The position numbers and the translations under genes were made by a program. The notes below the pieces were generated by a model, which worked only from the letters and a program-made list of their open reading frames with translations, did no database searches and was not told the DNA's origin. From positions 1 to 14,712 of the forward strand of contig JABHUT010000099.1 in assembly GCA_018658685.1 (NCBI GenBank): a DNA stretch of 14,712 nucleotides, written 5' to 3'. Shown piece by piece: positions 1-7,432 of the stretch; position 1 is the first letter of the stretch, and the number at the start of each line of letters is the position of its first letter. This DNA is from Alphaproteobacteria bacterium (GTDB lineage: Bacteria > Pseudomonadota > Alphaproteobacteria > MED-G09).

Positions 1-2547
1 CCAAGTACTAGGATTATTTGGGTCAATTTCTGTATCTTTAGTTTTATTTTTAACTGTTTGATTTTTGTTTATATTTTGATCTTTATTATGATGAGTTTCA
101 ATTTGGTTTTTATTTTCATTTAATTTTTCAATTGCTTCATCCGATACCATTCTTATGTGAAATAATGTTCTTGTCACATCCTCACGAAATTTATTAAGTA
201 GGTTTTCGAATAATAAAAAAGATTCAGACTTATACTCATTAAGAGGATCTCTTTGGCCATAACCCCTAATCCCAACTATTTGCCTAAGGTCCTCTAACTG
301 GCCAAGGTGATCGGTCCAGTTCTGATCAATTATTTGCATTAGAATAGATTTTTCTATGCTATCTGAAATTTCTTCGCCAAATCCTTCTCGTTTTCTAAGA
401 TACTCTTCATCAAAGTATTGATTTAACTTTACCTCTATCTGTTCCGAGTCTATTTCAGTATTTTTAAGCCAGTCCTTAATGGGTGGTCTTAGATTAAAAA
501 TCCTTTTTATTTCTTTATCCATTAATTCAGAATCCCAATCATCAATAAATGAATTTTCTGGTATTGCTTTATTTAAAATTTCATTAACAACCTCAAGTCT
601 CATTTCGTTAATTGTTTCATTAACATTTTCTTGTTTTAACAAGTCTAACCTTTGTTCAAAGATAACTTTTCTTTGATCATTCATAACATTATCAAATTTC
701 AAAAGTGTTTTTCTAATTTCAAAATTTCTCGACTCAACTTTTTTCTGAGCCCTTTCTAGCGCGGTATTGATCCATGGGTGAACTATCGATTCACCCTCTT
801 CTAATCCTAATTTCTTAAGTATAAGATCAAGTCTATCAGATCCAAATATTCTCATAAGATCATCTTCTAGGCTTAAGTAAAATTTCGATTCTCCTGCATC
901 ACCTTGCCTTCCAGACCTTCCTCTTAGCTGATTGTCTATTCTCCTACTCTCATGTCGTTCTGTACCTATTACGTATAATCCACCAGCATTAATAGTTTTA
1001 GCTCTACCATCATCTGAATTATCAGCTCCTCCTAGTTGAATATCTGTACCTCTCCCAGCCATATTAGTTGCAATAGTCACTTTTCCATAGTTTCCAGCTT
1101 GAGCTATTATTTCAGCCTCTTGTTCGTGATATTTTGCATTTAAAACACTGTGATCTATTTTTTTATTTTTAAGAAGTTTCGATAAATATTCCGATCTTTC
1201 AATACTTGTAGTTCCAACCAAAACAGGCTGCCCTTTTTTGTTAGATTTGATTATTGATTCAATTATCGCGCTATATTTTTCCTCAGCAGTTCTATAAATT
1301 TCATCATCATGATCTTTTCTTGTGATTTTTATATTCGGAGGAATTGAAATAACATCGAGATTATAAATATCAAGGAACTCCTCTGATTCTGTATTAGCTG
1401 TTCCAGTCATTCCAGATAATTTATTATATAGCCTGAAGTAATTTTGGAAAGTAATAGAGGCCATAGTTCTATTTTCAGGCTGAATCATAACCCTTTCTTT
1501 TGCCTCAAGGGCTTGGTGTAGACCATCAGAAAATCTTCTGCCCTCCATCATTCTTCCTGTAAATTCATCAATAATAATAACTTGATTATCTTTAACTAAG
1601 TAATCTGTATCTTTATTAAATATTTTATGAGCTTTGAGAGCCTGGTTTACGTGATGTACAAGGCTTACATTCTCCATATCATATATACTTGAATCTTTAT
1701 CCATTAGATTTTCTTTAACTAATAATTCATCAAGAAACTCGTTACCTTCGTCAGTCAATGTTACGTTTTTTGATTTTTCATCAATATCAATATGATTTAA
1801 AGAAATTTTGGGAATTATTTTATCAATTTTATTATAAAGTTGAGACTTATCCTCTATTTGACCGGAAATTATTAGAGGTGTTCTTGCCTCATCAATTAAA
1901 ATAGAATCTACTTCATCTACAATAGCAAAATGATGACCCCTTTGAACAAGTTGGTCCATATTATATTTCATATTATCTCTTAAATAATCAAAGCCAAATT
2001 CATTATTTGTTCCATAAGTAATATCTGCTTGATAAGATTTTCGTTTTTCTTCTTCATCTAGGTCAGATGTAATTGTTCCAACAGTCATTCCTAAAAAGTT
2101 ATAGATCTGGCCCATCCACTGAGAGTCACGCTTTGCTAAATAGTCATTAACAGTTACTACGTGAACACCACTTTCTTTAAGAGCATTTAAATAAACTGGG
2201 AGAGTTGCTACTAATGTTTTACCCTCGCCAGTTTTCATCTCAGAAATATCACCTTGATTTAAGACTAGACCACCTAATAGCTGAACGTCAAAATGTCTTT
2301 GCCCTAGAGTTCTCTTTCCAGCCTCTCTAACAACTGCAAAAGCCTCTACTAGAATGTCATCTAAACTTTCGCCTGATTTAATACGGGATTTAAATTCTAA
2401 AGTTTTATTTTTTAAGTCTTTGTCACTTAATTTTTCATACTCTGCTTCAAGCTGATTAATTGCAGCAACCTGAGTATTAAATTTTTTTAGTTTTCTATCA
2501 TTACTTGATCCGAAAACGTTATTGAGTATTGAGTTAAGACTTGGCAT
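1..2547 (-). CDS. secA: Preprotein translocase ATPase SecA (partial, C-terminal tail beyond the left edge)
   Basis: SecA is the cytosolic ATPase that pushes unfolded preproteins through SecYEG. Reading leftward from the ATG at 2547, 849 uninterrupted codons run off the window edge. Visible motifs are Walker A of the first nucleotide-binding domain (GEGKT, residues 107-111), the DEVD Walker B at 211-214, the MAGRGTD motif of the second nucleotide-binding domain at 496-502, and a following QLRGRSGRQGD arginine-finger stretch. The reading frame ends in a lysine/asparagine-rich linker and then DPNNPSTW. In alphaproteobacterial SecA this is normally followed by a short zinc-binding CxCGSGKKYKxCHG tail that binds SecB, so I infer only about 20-30 residues are missing. 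The start has a modest GGA about 12 bases upstream. The gene is divergent from argJ, an arrangement I recall from other alphaproteobacteria. No frameshift or missing core residue was seen. Confidence 0.98.
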   Translation of the reverse strand, partial: MPSLNSILNNVFGSSNDRKLKKFNTQVAAINQLEAEYEKLSDKDLKNKTLEFKSRIKSGESLDDILVEAFAVVREAGKRTLGQRHFDVQLLGGLVLNQGDISEMKTGEGKTLVATLPVYLNALKESGVHVVTVNDYLAKRDSQWMGQIYNFLGMTVGTITSDLDEEEKRKSYQADITYGTNNEFGFDYLRDNMKYNMDQLVQRGHHFAIVDEVDSILIDEARTPLIISGQIEDKSQLYNKIDKIIPKISLNHIDIDEKSKNVTLTDEGNEFLDELLVKENLMDKDSSIYDMENVSLVHHVNQALKAHKIFNKDTDYLVKDNQVIIIDEFTGRMMEGRRFSDGLHQALEAKERVMIQPENRTMASITFQNYFRLYNKLSGMTGTANTESEEFLDIYNLDVISIPPNIKITRKDHDDEIYRTAEEKYSAIIESIIKSNKKGQPVLVGTTSIERSEYLSKLLKNKKIDHSVLNAKYHEQEAEIIAQAGNYGKVTIATNMAGRGTDIQLGGADNSDDGRAKTINAGGLYVIGTERHESRRIDNQLRGRSGRQGDAGESKFYLSLEDDLMRIFGSDRLDLILKKLGLEEGESIVHPWINTALERAQKKVESRNFEIRKTLLKFDNVMNDQRKVIFEQRLDLLKQENVNETINEMRLEVVNEILNKAIPENSFIDDWDSELMDKEIKRIFNLRPPIKDWLKNTEIDSEQIEVKLNQYFDEEYLRKREGFGEEISDSIEKSILMQIIDQNWTDHLGQLEDLRQIVGIRGYGQRDPLNEYKSESFLLFENLLNKFREDVTRTLFHIRMVSDEAIEKLNENKNQIETHHNKDQNINKNQTVKNKTKDTEIDPNNPSTW

Positions 2548-2697
2548 ATATTTTTAGTTCCACTATTTATACAAATTCTCTTATACTCATGTAGGAAGAG
2601 CGTTGAAAGTTGTCAACCAGACTAAGTAAGATATTGGAATATTATTATATATAGTTTATTTCCTTTAATATAATCCTTTAATAAAAAAGAGAATAAA
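2548..2697. promoter_or_regulatory. Divergent secA/argJ promoter region with a short inverted repeat
   Basis: This 150-base AT-rich gap must hold the promoters of both flanking genes. Leftward, a perfect TTGACA (read on the minus strand, 2611-2616) is a good -35 candidate for secA, but the hexamer at 17-bp spacing is weak. Rightward, TTGAAA (2603-2608) is followed after 18 bases by TAAGAT (2627-2632), a plausible promoter for argJ. The two -35 candidates sit almost back to back and form the arms of an imperfect palindrome, GTTGA-N6-TCAAC at 2602-2617. Promoter assignments are by eye and tentative. The divergent layout itself is certain. Confidence 0.45.
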
Positions 2698-3939
2698 ATG
2701 GTTAAAAAAATATCACCACTAGCTCCTAAAAGTTTCCCTAAAATACCTAATATAAAGGGTGTTGAGATTGGTACAGCTAGATCAGGCGTCAAATATAAAG
2801 GTAGAAATGATATTTTTACCGCTATTTTTGATAAAGGAACCTCTGTTGCTGGAGTTTTTACACAATCAAGAGTGCCCGCTGAACCTGTAACTTTTTGTAA
2901 AAAAAATATAGTAGATGGCAAAGCTAGAGCGCTAATAGTTAATGCTGGTTTTGCAAATGCTTATACTGGAGCTAAGGGTAAAAAAATTAATAAATCAATA
3001 TCCTCAAACGTAAAAAAAGTACTCAAGTGTAATGAAAAAGATATTTTTATATGTTCTACCGGCGTCATTGGTGAACAGATTCCTCTTAGACCCACTAATA
3101 AATCAATAACACAGTCGCTCAAGGAGAGTAACTCAAATTGGAAAAATTGTTCAAAGGCAATTACTACAACTGATACTTTTCCAAAAGCGTCTGGAAGAAA
3201 AATTGTTATAGACGGTCAAGAGGTATCACTAACTGGTATTGCGAAAGGGTCAGGAATGATTTCACCTAATATGGCCACAATGCTAGCTTTTATTTTTACT
3301 GATGCTGCTATAGATAATAGAGTTCTGCAGACTTTATTGAACCTAGAATTAAGAAATAGCTTTAATGCAATTACTGTAGATAGTGATACCTCAACCAATG
3401 ATACTGTTCTAGTTTTTGCAACTGGGAAAGCTATGAAAGAAGATGGCGGTAAGCCTATTTCAAGGACTGGTGATCCTAGATTAATTGAATTTAGAAAGGC
3501 CTTTAGTGAAATTATGCACGATCTTGCAATACAAATTGTTAGAGATGGTGAGGGAGCTACAAAATTGATTCAAGTAAAGGTATCGGGTGCAGAAAATTCT
3601 TCATCTGCAAAGAAAATTGCCAGATCTGTTGCAGATTCTCCATTAGTTAAGACTGCTGTTGGAGCTGCAGATCCTAATTGGGGAAGAATAATAATGGCAA
3701 TAGGAAAAACAAAAGAATCAATTCAGCCAAAAAAAATAAGTTTAAAAATTGGAAAAAATTTAATTTTAAGAGACGGTGAAGTTTCGAGATCTTATTCTGA
3801 AACTAAGACTAAAAAATATATGAAGGGAGATGAAATTCTAGTCGATATTAATTTAGGTATTGGCAAGGGTGATTCAGATATTTGGACTTGTGATTTAACT
3901 GAGGGATATGTTCAGATAAACTCAGATTATAGAAGTTAA
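2698..3939 (+). CDS. argJ: Bifunctional glutamate N-acetyltransferase / amino-acid acetyltransferase ArgJ
   Basis: ArgJ moves the acetyl group from N-acetylornithine to glutamate, and in bifunctional forms can also acetylate glutamate from acetyl-CoA, so arginine synthesis recycles the acetyl group. The 413-residue length is normal for the family. ArgJ proteins cleave themselves into alpha and beta chains before a nucleophilic threonine. Here the site is visible in KGSGMISPNMATML, with cleavage expected between Ala193 and Thr194. Other family features are the STGVIGEQIP oxyanion-hole region (about residues 120-129), the TTDTFPK stretch (157-163), and a C-terminal AADPNWGRI block. The C-terminus ends in DYRS rather than the more usual NAxYxT/S form, a small variation. 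An AAGAGA stretch about five bases upstream supports the ATG. The next gene, a Nudix hydrolase, begins eight bases after the stop, so the two are probably cotranscribed. Confidence 0.97.
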   Translation: MVKKISPLAPKSFPKIPNIKGVEIGTARSGVKYKGRNDIFTAIFDKGTSVAGVFTQSRVPAEPVTFCKKNIVDGKARALIVNAGFANAYTGAKGKKINKSISSNVKKVLKCNEKDIFICSTGVIGEQIPLRPTNKSITQSLKESNSNWKNCSKAITTTDTFPKASGRKIVIDGQEVSLTGIAKGSGMISPNMATMLAFIFTDAAIDNRVLQTLLNLELRNSFNAITVDSDTSTNDTVLVFATGKAMKEDGGKPISRTGDPRLIEFRKAFSEIMHDLAIQIVRDGEGATKLIQVKVSGAENSSSAKKIARSVADSPLVKTAVGAADPNWGRIIMAIGKTKESIQPKKISLKIGKNLILRDGEVSRSYSETKTKKYMKGDEILVDINLGIGKGDSDIWTCDLTEGYVQINSDYRS

Positions 3940-3947
3940 CTTAAAAT

Positions 3948-4358
3948 ATGAAAAAACTAAAAACAGTAATGGTTTCTGCAGCTGCTATGGTTGATGTTGA
4001 TAATAAAGTTTTAATAGCGCAACGTCAAAAGGATAAATTTATGGCGGATTATTGGGAGTTTCCAGGAGGAAAACTAGAAGACGATGAGCTCCCCAATCAG
4101 TGCTTAGTAAGGGAAATAAAAGAAGAGCTTGGGGTTGATATAAGTGACTCTTGTTTCACGCCCATTACCTTTACAACTTACGAATATCCAGACTTTTCCG
4201 TAATAATTTATTTGTATATATGTAGGGAATGGGATGGCTTTATTCAGGCCAAGGAGGGGCAGTCTTTAAGGTGGTGCCGTCCTAGTGAGCTATTTGAAAC
4301 TAAAATGTTACCAGCAGATATTCCTTTAATTTCATATTTACGCGATACTGTGTCTTAG
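3948..4358 (+). CDS. mutT: MutT-type Nudix hydrolase (probable 8-oxo-dGTP diphosphatase)
   Basis: This 136-residue protein carries a complete Nudix box, G-x5-E-x7-REIKEELGV, at residues 41-63. It includes the metal-binding REIKEE core. The preceding WEFPGGK segment is typical of MutT, which hydrolyses oxidised dGTP to the monophosphate and so prevents A-to-C transversions. The N-terminal strand (VSAAAMVDVDNKVLIAQR) and the C-terminal EGQSLRWCRPSEL segment also fit the MutT subgroup rather than ADP-ribose or coenzyme A hydrolases. Placement directly after argJ with an eight-base gap is, from memory, common in alphaproteobacteria and probably reflects cotranscription, not a shared pathway. Substrate specificity is inferred from the family. 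Confidence 0.93.
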   Translation: MKKLKTVMVSAAAMVDVDNKVLIAQRQKDKFMADYWEFPGGKLEDDELPNQCLVREIKEELGVDISDSCFTPITFTTYEYPDFSVIIYLYICREWDGFIQAKEGQSLRWCRPSELFETKMLPADIPLISYLRDTVS

Positions 4359-4414
4359 GGTTCTACGAATTGATTATTTAGTCTACAATGTCTTGAACTA
4401 TACAGAGTTATAAA

Positions 4415-5452
4415 ATGTTTTTTTATTCTTTTTTGAAATCTTTGCTTTTTCTATTTGATCCTGAAATTGCTCATAGAATAACAATTAATTATTTAAAATT
4501 TGCAAGATTTAAGAAACCTAAATTATATAAAGTACTTCAATCTGAGGTCTTTGGATTAAATTTTCAAAACCCAATTGGAATCGCAGCTGGTTTTGATAAG
4601 AATGGTGAGGTTGCTCATAATTTAATTAATTTAGGGTTTGGTTTTTCCGAGGTTGGGACCGTCACGCCAAAACCACAGCCAGGTAATCCTAGGCCTAGAG
4701 TTTTTCGATTAAAAGATGATAGAGCCATTATAAATAGGCTGGGTTTTAATAGCGTCGGCTTTAGTGAAGTTAAGACTAAGCTAGAAAAGATTGGAGACAA
4801 TATTATTGGAGTTAATATTGGAGCAAATAAAAACAGCAAAGACTTTTCTGAAGATTACATCAAAGGGATAAAATTTTTCTCAACTCTAGCATCGTATATT
4901 ACAATTAATATCTCATCACCAAATACTCCGGGGCTAAGAAATTTAGAAGTTTTAGAAAATTTAGATGTTCTCTTAGATAAGATTAATAATTTAGAGAGAG
5001 AAGATTTACTAATTAAAATTCCGATTCTTCTTAAAATTTCTCCCGATCTTGAAGCCGATAATCTTAAATATTTATGTGAAAAAGTATTATCTAGTAAGAT
5101 TGATGGCCTAATAATATCAAATACAACTATTTCAAGAGATTCAATATCAACCGATACTTTAGAAAAAGGAGGTCTTTCAGGTAAACCTATTTTTGATATA
5201 TCAACCAAACAACTCAGAATGGCTTATAAATATACAAATGGTAAAATACCTTTAATAGGTGTTGGCGGTGTAGATTCAGCAGAAAAGGCATATGAAAAAA
5301 TAAAGAATGGAGCTAGCTTAATTCAATTGTATACTGGCCTAGTTTACAATGGTCCAAATTTGATAAAGGATATAAATGAGGATCTTTCATCTCTTATTGA
5401 AAGGGATGGGTATAGTAATATTTCGGAAGCCGTTGGTGCGGAGGTTAACTAA
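4415..5452 (+). CDS. pyrD: Dihydroorotate dehydrogenase (quinone), class 2 PyrD
   Basis: PyrD oxidises dihydroorotate to orotate in pyrimidine synthesis and passes electrons through FMN to the membrane quinone pool. The 345-residue protein begins with the two short amphipathic helices typical of class 2 enzymes (FYSFLKSLLFLFDPEIAHR), which attach it to the inner membrane. The conserved core includes the NPIGIAAGFDKNG segment (residues 52-64), KPQPGNPRPRVFR (86-98), and ISSPNTPGLR (166-175). In the last, Ser168 matches the catalytic base serine of class 2 enzymes (class 1 uses cysteine). The C-terminal IGVGGVDSAEKAYEKIKNGA and QLYTGLVY block binds the FMN phosphate. A 56-base gap separates it from mutT. 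It contains a TACAAT (4384-4389) that could serve as a -10, but no convincing -35, so a separate promoter is only possible. Confidence 0.97.
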   Translation: MFFYSFLKSLLFLFDPEIAHRITINYLKFARFKKPKLYKVLQSEVFGLNFQNPIGIAAGFDKNGEVAHNLINLGFGFSEVGTVTPKPQPGNPRPRVFRLKDDRAIINRLGFNSVGFSEVKTKLEKIGDNIIGVNIGANKNSKDFSEDYIKGIKFFSTLASYITINISSPNTPGLRNLEVLENLDVLLDKINNLEREDLLIKIPILLKISPDLEADNLKYLCEKVLSSKIDGLIISNTTISRDSISTDTLEKGGLSGKPIFDISTKQLRMAYKYTNGKIPLIGVGGVDSAEKAYEKIKNGASLIQLYTGLVYNGPNLIKDINEDLSSLIERDGYSNISEAVGAEVN

Positions 5453-5454
5453 TA

Positions 5455-5802
5455 ATGAAAGTAAAAATTTACCATAACTCTAGATGTTCAAAATCAAGAC
5501 AAACGCTTGATATTCTTAAAAGTAAGAATTGTGATATTGAAATCATTGAATACCTTAAGACACCGATGGCGCTTAAAGAGTTAAAGAGTGTTTTGAATAA
5601 ACTAAATTATGAGCCGCGAGACTTAATTAGAAAAGGCGAAGATATTTATAAAAAAGAAAATCTTTCTAATACATCTTTATCAAATGATTTTCTTATGGAG
5701 AAAATGATCCTTAACCCAATTTTGATAGAAAGACCTATAGTGGTATTTAATGATAAAGCAGTTATAGGTAGGCCGCCAGAGAAAGTCCTGGAAATAATAT
5801 GA
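5455..5802 (+). CDS. arsC: ArsC-family (glutaredoxin-type) arsenate reductase-like protein
   Basis: This 115-residue protein has a thioredoxin-like fold of the ArsC type. ArsC reduces arsenate to arsenite using glutathione and glutaredoxin. The catalytic cysteine is Cys11 in HNSRCSKSR. Three arginines that hold the oxyanion in the E. coli plasmid enzyme are present at matching positions: Arg59, Arg93 (in NPILIERPIVV) and Arg106 (in GRPPEKV). The complete catalytic set argues for a real reductase rather than an Spx-type regulator. No arsenite pump or ArsR repressor gene is visible nearby, so arsenic as the physiological substrate is uncertain. The start is two bases after the pyrD stop, behind a strong GGAGG (5440-5444) inside the pyrD end. 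The stop overlaps the next start in an ATGA junction, so translation is probably coupled on both sides. Confidence 0.9.
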   Translation: MKVKIYHNSRCSKSRQTLDILKSKNCDIEIIEYLKTPMALKELKSVLNKLNYEPRDLIRKGEDIYKKENLSNTSLSNDFLMEKMILNPILIERPIVVFNDKAVIGRPPEKVLEII

Positions 5803-6419
5803 TTAGATCCCAAAAAAAAATTGAATTTTCTAGCAAAAGAGAGCTAACAAAAACAAATAATCGTTCATTGATTATTGCCTCCGGAATTAATGTTTTTGTT
5901 GATAAAGGTGTTGCTGAGGCAACAGTAAGGGATATTATTCGTGCAACTGGATTAGCATCTGGCACTTTTTATAATTATTTTAAGTCAAAAGAAGAGGTCC
6001 TTGTGGCTATCTTTGATGACTTTGCGTCAGAAATTGGTGAAAATATAAGAAGTCAAAAGCACAATATACCAAAAGATTTTGAAGATTTTCTTCGTATTAA
6101 AATATCCACTTTTTTAAATTATATTAATAATAAGCCAGAGATATACCTCATTATGAGTAATAATCATAATTTAGTTACGAATTTTAGTATTGCTACTCCT
6201 CAGATAATTTTAGAGATTGATTATCTAAAAGAGGAGGTTGTAGAAGGAATAAATGAAGGGATTTTTCCTAAAATTGATGTTGATCTTTTTGCCTTGGTCA
6301 CACGCCCAGTAGTTGATACTATTGCGCAAGAAATGATTTTACAAAAAAAACTTAGTATTGAAGAATGCACTGATAGATGTGTTAATTTCTTACTCAAAGG
6401 TTTCCTAGGTAGCAAGTAA
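5799..6419 (+). CDS. TetR/AcrR-family transcriptional regulator
   Basis: This is a 206-residue one-component DNA-binding regulator. The N-terminal TetR domain covers about residues 20-68. Its helix-turn-helix, around residues 42-61, contains ATVRDIIRATGLASGTFYNYF, the most conserved part of the family, followed by the characteristic KSKEEVL. The C-terminal two thirds form the variable ligand-binding and dimerisation region and do not show what the ligand is. The start overlaps the arsC stop (ATGA) and the stop overlaps the start of the quinone reductase gene (TAATG). It therefore most likely controls its own operon and responds to an electrophile, quinone or lipophilic compound handled by the neighbour. 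That role is inferred from context. A run of nine A at 5812-5820, covering codons 5-8, is a possible slippage site. Confidence 0.93.
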   Translation: MIRSQKKIEFSSKRELTKTNNRSLIIASGINVFVDKGVAEATVRDIIRATGLASGTFYNYFKSKEEVLVAIFDDFASEIGENIRSQKHNIPKDFEDFLRIKISTFLNYINNKPEIYLIMSNNHNLVTNFSIATPQIILEIDYLKEEVVEGINEGIFPKIDVDLFALVTRPVVDTIAQEMILQKKLSIEECTDRCVNFLLKGFLGSK

Positions 6420-7396
6420 TGTTTCGTTCAGTAGTAGTGCATAATTTATCGGATGATTTTTCAAATATTTCTATTGAAAATCTTGATAGAAAAGATCTTG
6501 CTCCTGACGAAGTTCGTGTAAAGGTCAATTCTGCATCAGTTAACTTTCCTGATTTATTGATGACTGCTGGTTTATACCAATATAAACCAGAAATTCCATT
6601 TACTCTAGGAATGGAATCGTCAGGGGTGATAGTAGAAATTGGATCAGATATAAAAGATTTTAATATTGACGATGAGGTAATAGTAAGCGCTTTTACCGGA
6701 TCATTTTCTGAGGAGTTAGTTGTTCCTGAAATAAAGGTAAGAAAAAAACCTTTTGGCCTTAATTGGGAGCAAGCATCTACCTACACTGTTGCTTATTTGA
6801 CTGCTTATGTTTCACTTATAACAAAAGGTGATCTAAAGCCCGGTGAAACATTATTAGTTCATGGTGCTGCAGGAGGAGTTGGGTTGGCGGCTGTTGACAT
6901 TGGTAAATATATTGGGGCTAAGGTTATTGCAGTTGCCTCAACACAAGAAAAAAGAGACTTTCTTTTGTCTTATGGTGCCGATTTTGTTTTATCTCCTGCT
7001 AAAGGTTTTAAAGACCATGTTAAAGAAATAACAAACAATTTAGGAGCAGATGTTATATATGATCCAGTTGGCGGTGATGTTTTTGATGAATCGATAAGAT
7101 GTATTGCTTGGAATGGCAGACTTCTTGTGGTTGGTTTTGCTTCTGGAAGAATACCATCTATTCCAGTTAATATGCCTTTGATTAAAGGTTTCTCTGTTAT
7201 TGGTGTAAGAGCTGGTGAGTACGGAAGAAGAAGTCCCCAAGAAGGAAGAGAACATTTTGCTATGATAGATAAACTAATAAGCAATGGTTCACTTAATCCA
7301 CATATTCATAAAATATATCCTCTAGATCAAACTATCGAAGCATTAAAAGAATTACGTGATAGGAAGGTCATTGGTAAGGTTTGTATTAATCCTTAA
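6419..7396 (+). CDS. Zinc-independent NAD(P)H:quinone oxidoreductase, MDR superfamily
   Basis: This 325-residue protein belongs to the quinone oxidoreductase branch of the medium-chain dehydrogenase/reductases. These enzymes reduce quinones or activated alkenes with NADPH and need no zinc. The N-terminal GroES-like domain contains ASVNFPDLLMTAGLY (residues 40-53) and LGMESSGVI (63-71). The Rossmann domain begins with HGAAGGVGLAA at 148-158, the nucleotide-binding loop, and continues with GAKVIAVAST. ADVIYDPVGGD and WNGRLLVVGFASG follow. The zinc-binding cysteines and histidine of alcohol dehydrogenases are missing, as expected. It starts one base inside the TetR stop, with AGGT about eight bases upstream. 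The TetR pairing suggests induction by a substrate-like compound. An acryloyl- or crotonyl-CoA-type reductase cannot be ruled out from the sequence alone. Confidence 0.92.
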   Translation: MFRSVVVHNLSDDFSNISIENLDRKDLAPDEVRVKVNSASVNFPDLLMTAGLYQYKPEIPFTLGMESSGVIVEIGSDIKDFNIDDEVIVSAFTGSFSEELVVPEIKVRKKPFGLNWEQASTYTVAYLTAYVSLITKGDLKPGETLLVHGAAGGVGLAAVDIGKYIGAKVIAVASTQEKRDFLLSYGADFVLSPAKGFKDHVKEITNNLGADVIYDPVGGDVFDESIRCIAWNGRLLVVGFASGRIPSIPVNMPLIKGFSVIGVRAGEYGRRSPQEGREHFAMIDKLISNGSLNPHIHKIYPLDQTIEALKELRDRKVIGKVCINP

Positions 7397-7416
7397 CAAT
7401 TATCCTTATTTTAAGC

Positions 7417-7432
7417 AGGAGAAATTATCATT
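7417..7432 (+). promoter_or_regulatory. Ribosome binding site in front of a probable ATT start codon
   Basis: AGGAG lies at 7417-7421 and is followed eight bases later by ATT at 7430-7432, in frame with the DUF255 gene. The first ATG (7451) has no purine-rich ribosome binding site in front of it. Two other in-frame rare start candidates, ATT at 7424 and ATC at 7427, lie too close to the AGGAG. An in-frame TAA at 7412-7414 excludes any earlier start. Confidence 0.6.

Noticed and set aside
479..676. Small rightward open frame inside the secA region
   Set aside because: It lies entirely within the continuous leftward secA frame and has no recognisable domain or ribosome binding site; it is a shadow.
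1..2547. Possible frameshift or pseudogene in secA
   Set aside because: Translating the minus strand gives 849 continuous codons with all motor motifs; the gene simply continues past the left edge.
2622..2921. Leftward open frame across the argJ start
   Set aside because: It is antisense to the clearly conserved ArgJ N-terminus and shows no family features.
6970..7284. Leftward open frames inside the quinone reductase gene
   Set aside because: They are antisense to the Rossmann domain and contain no recognisable motif or ribosome binding site.
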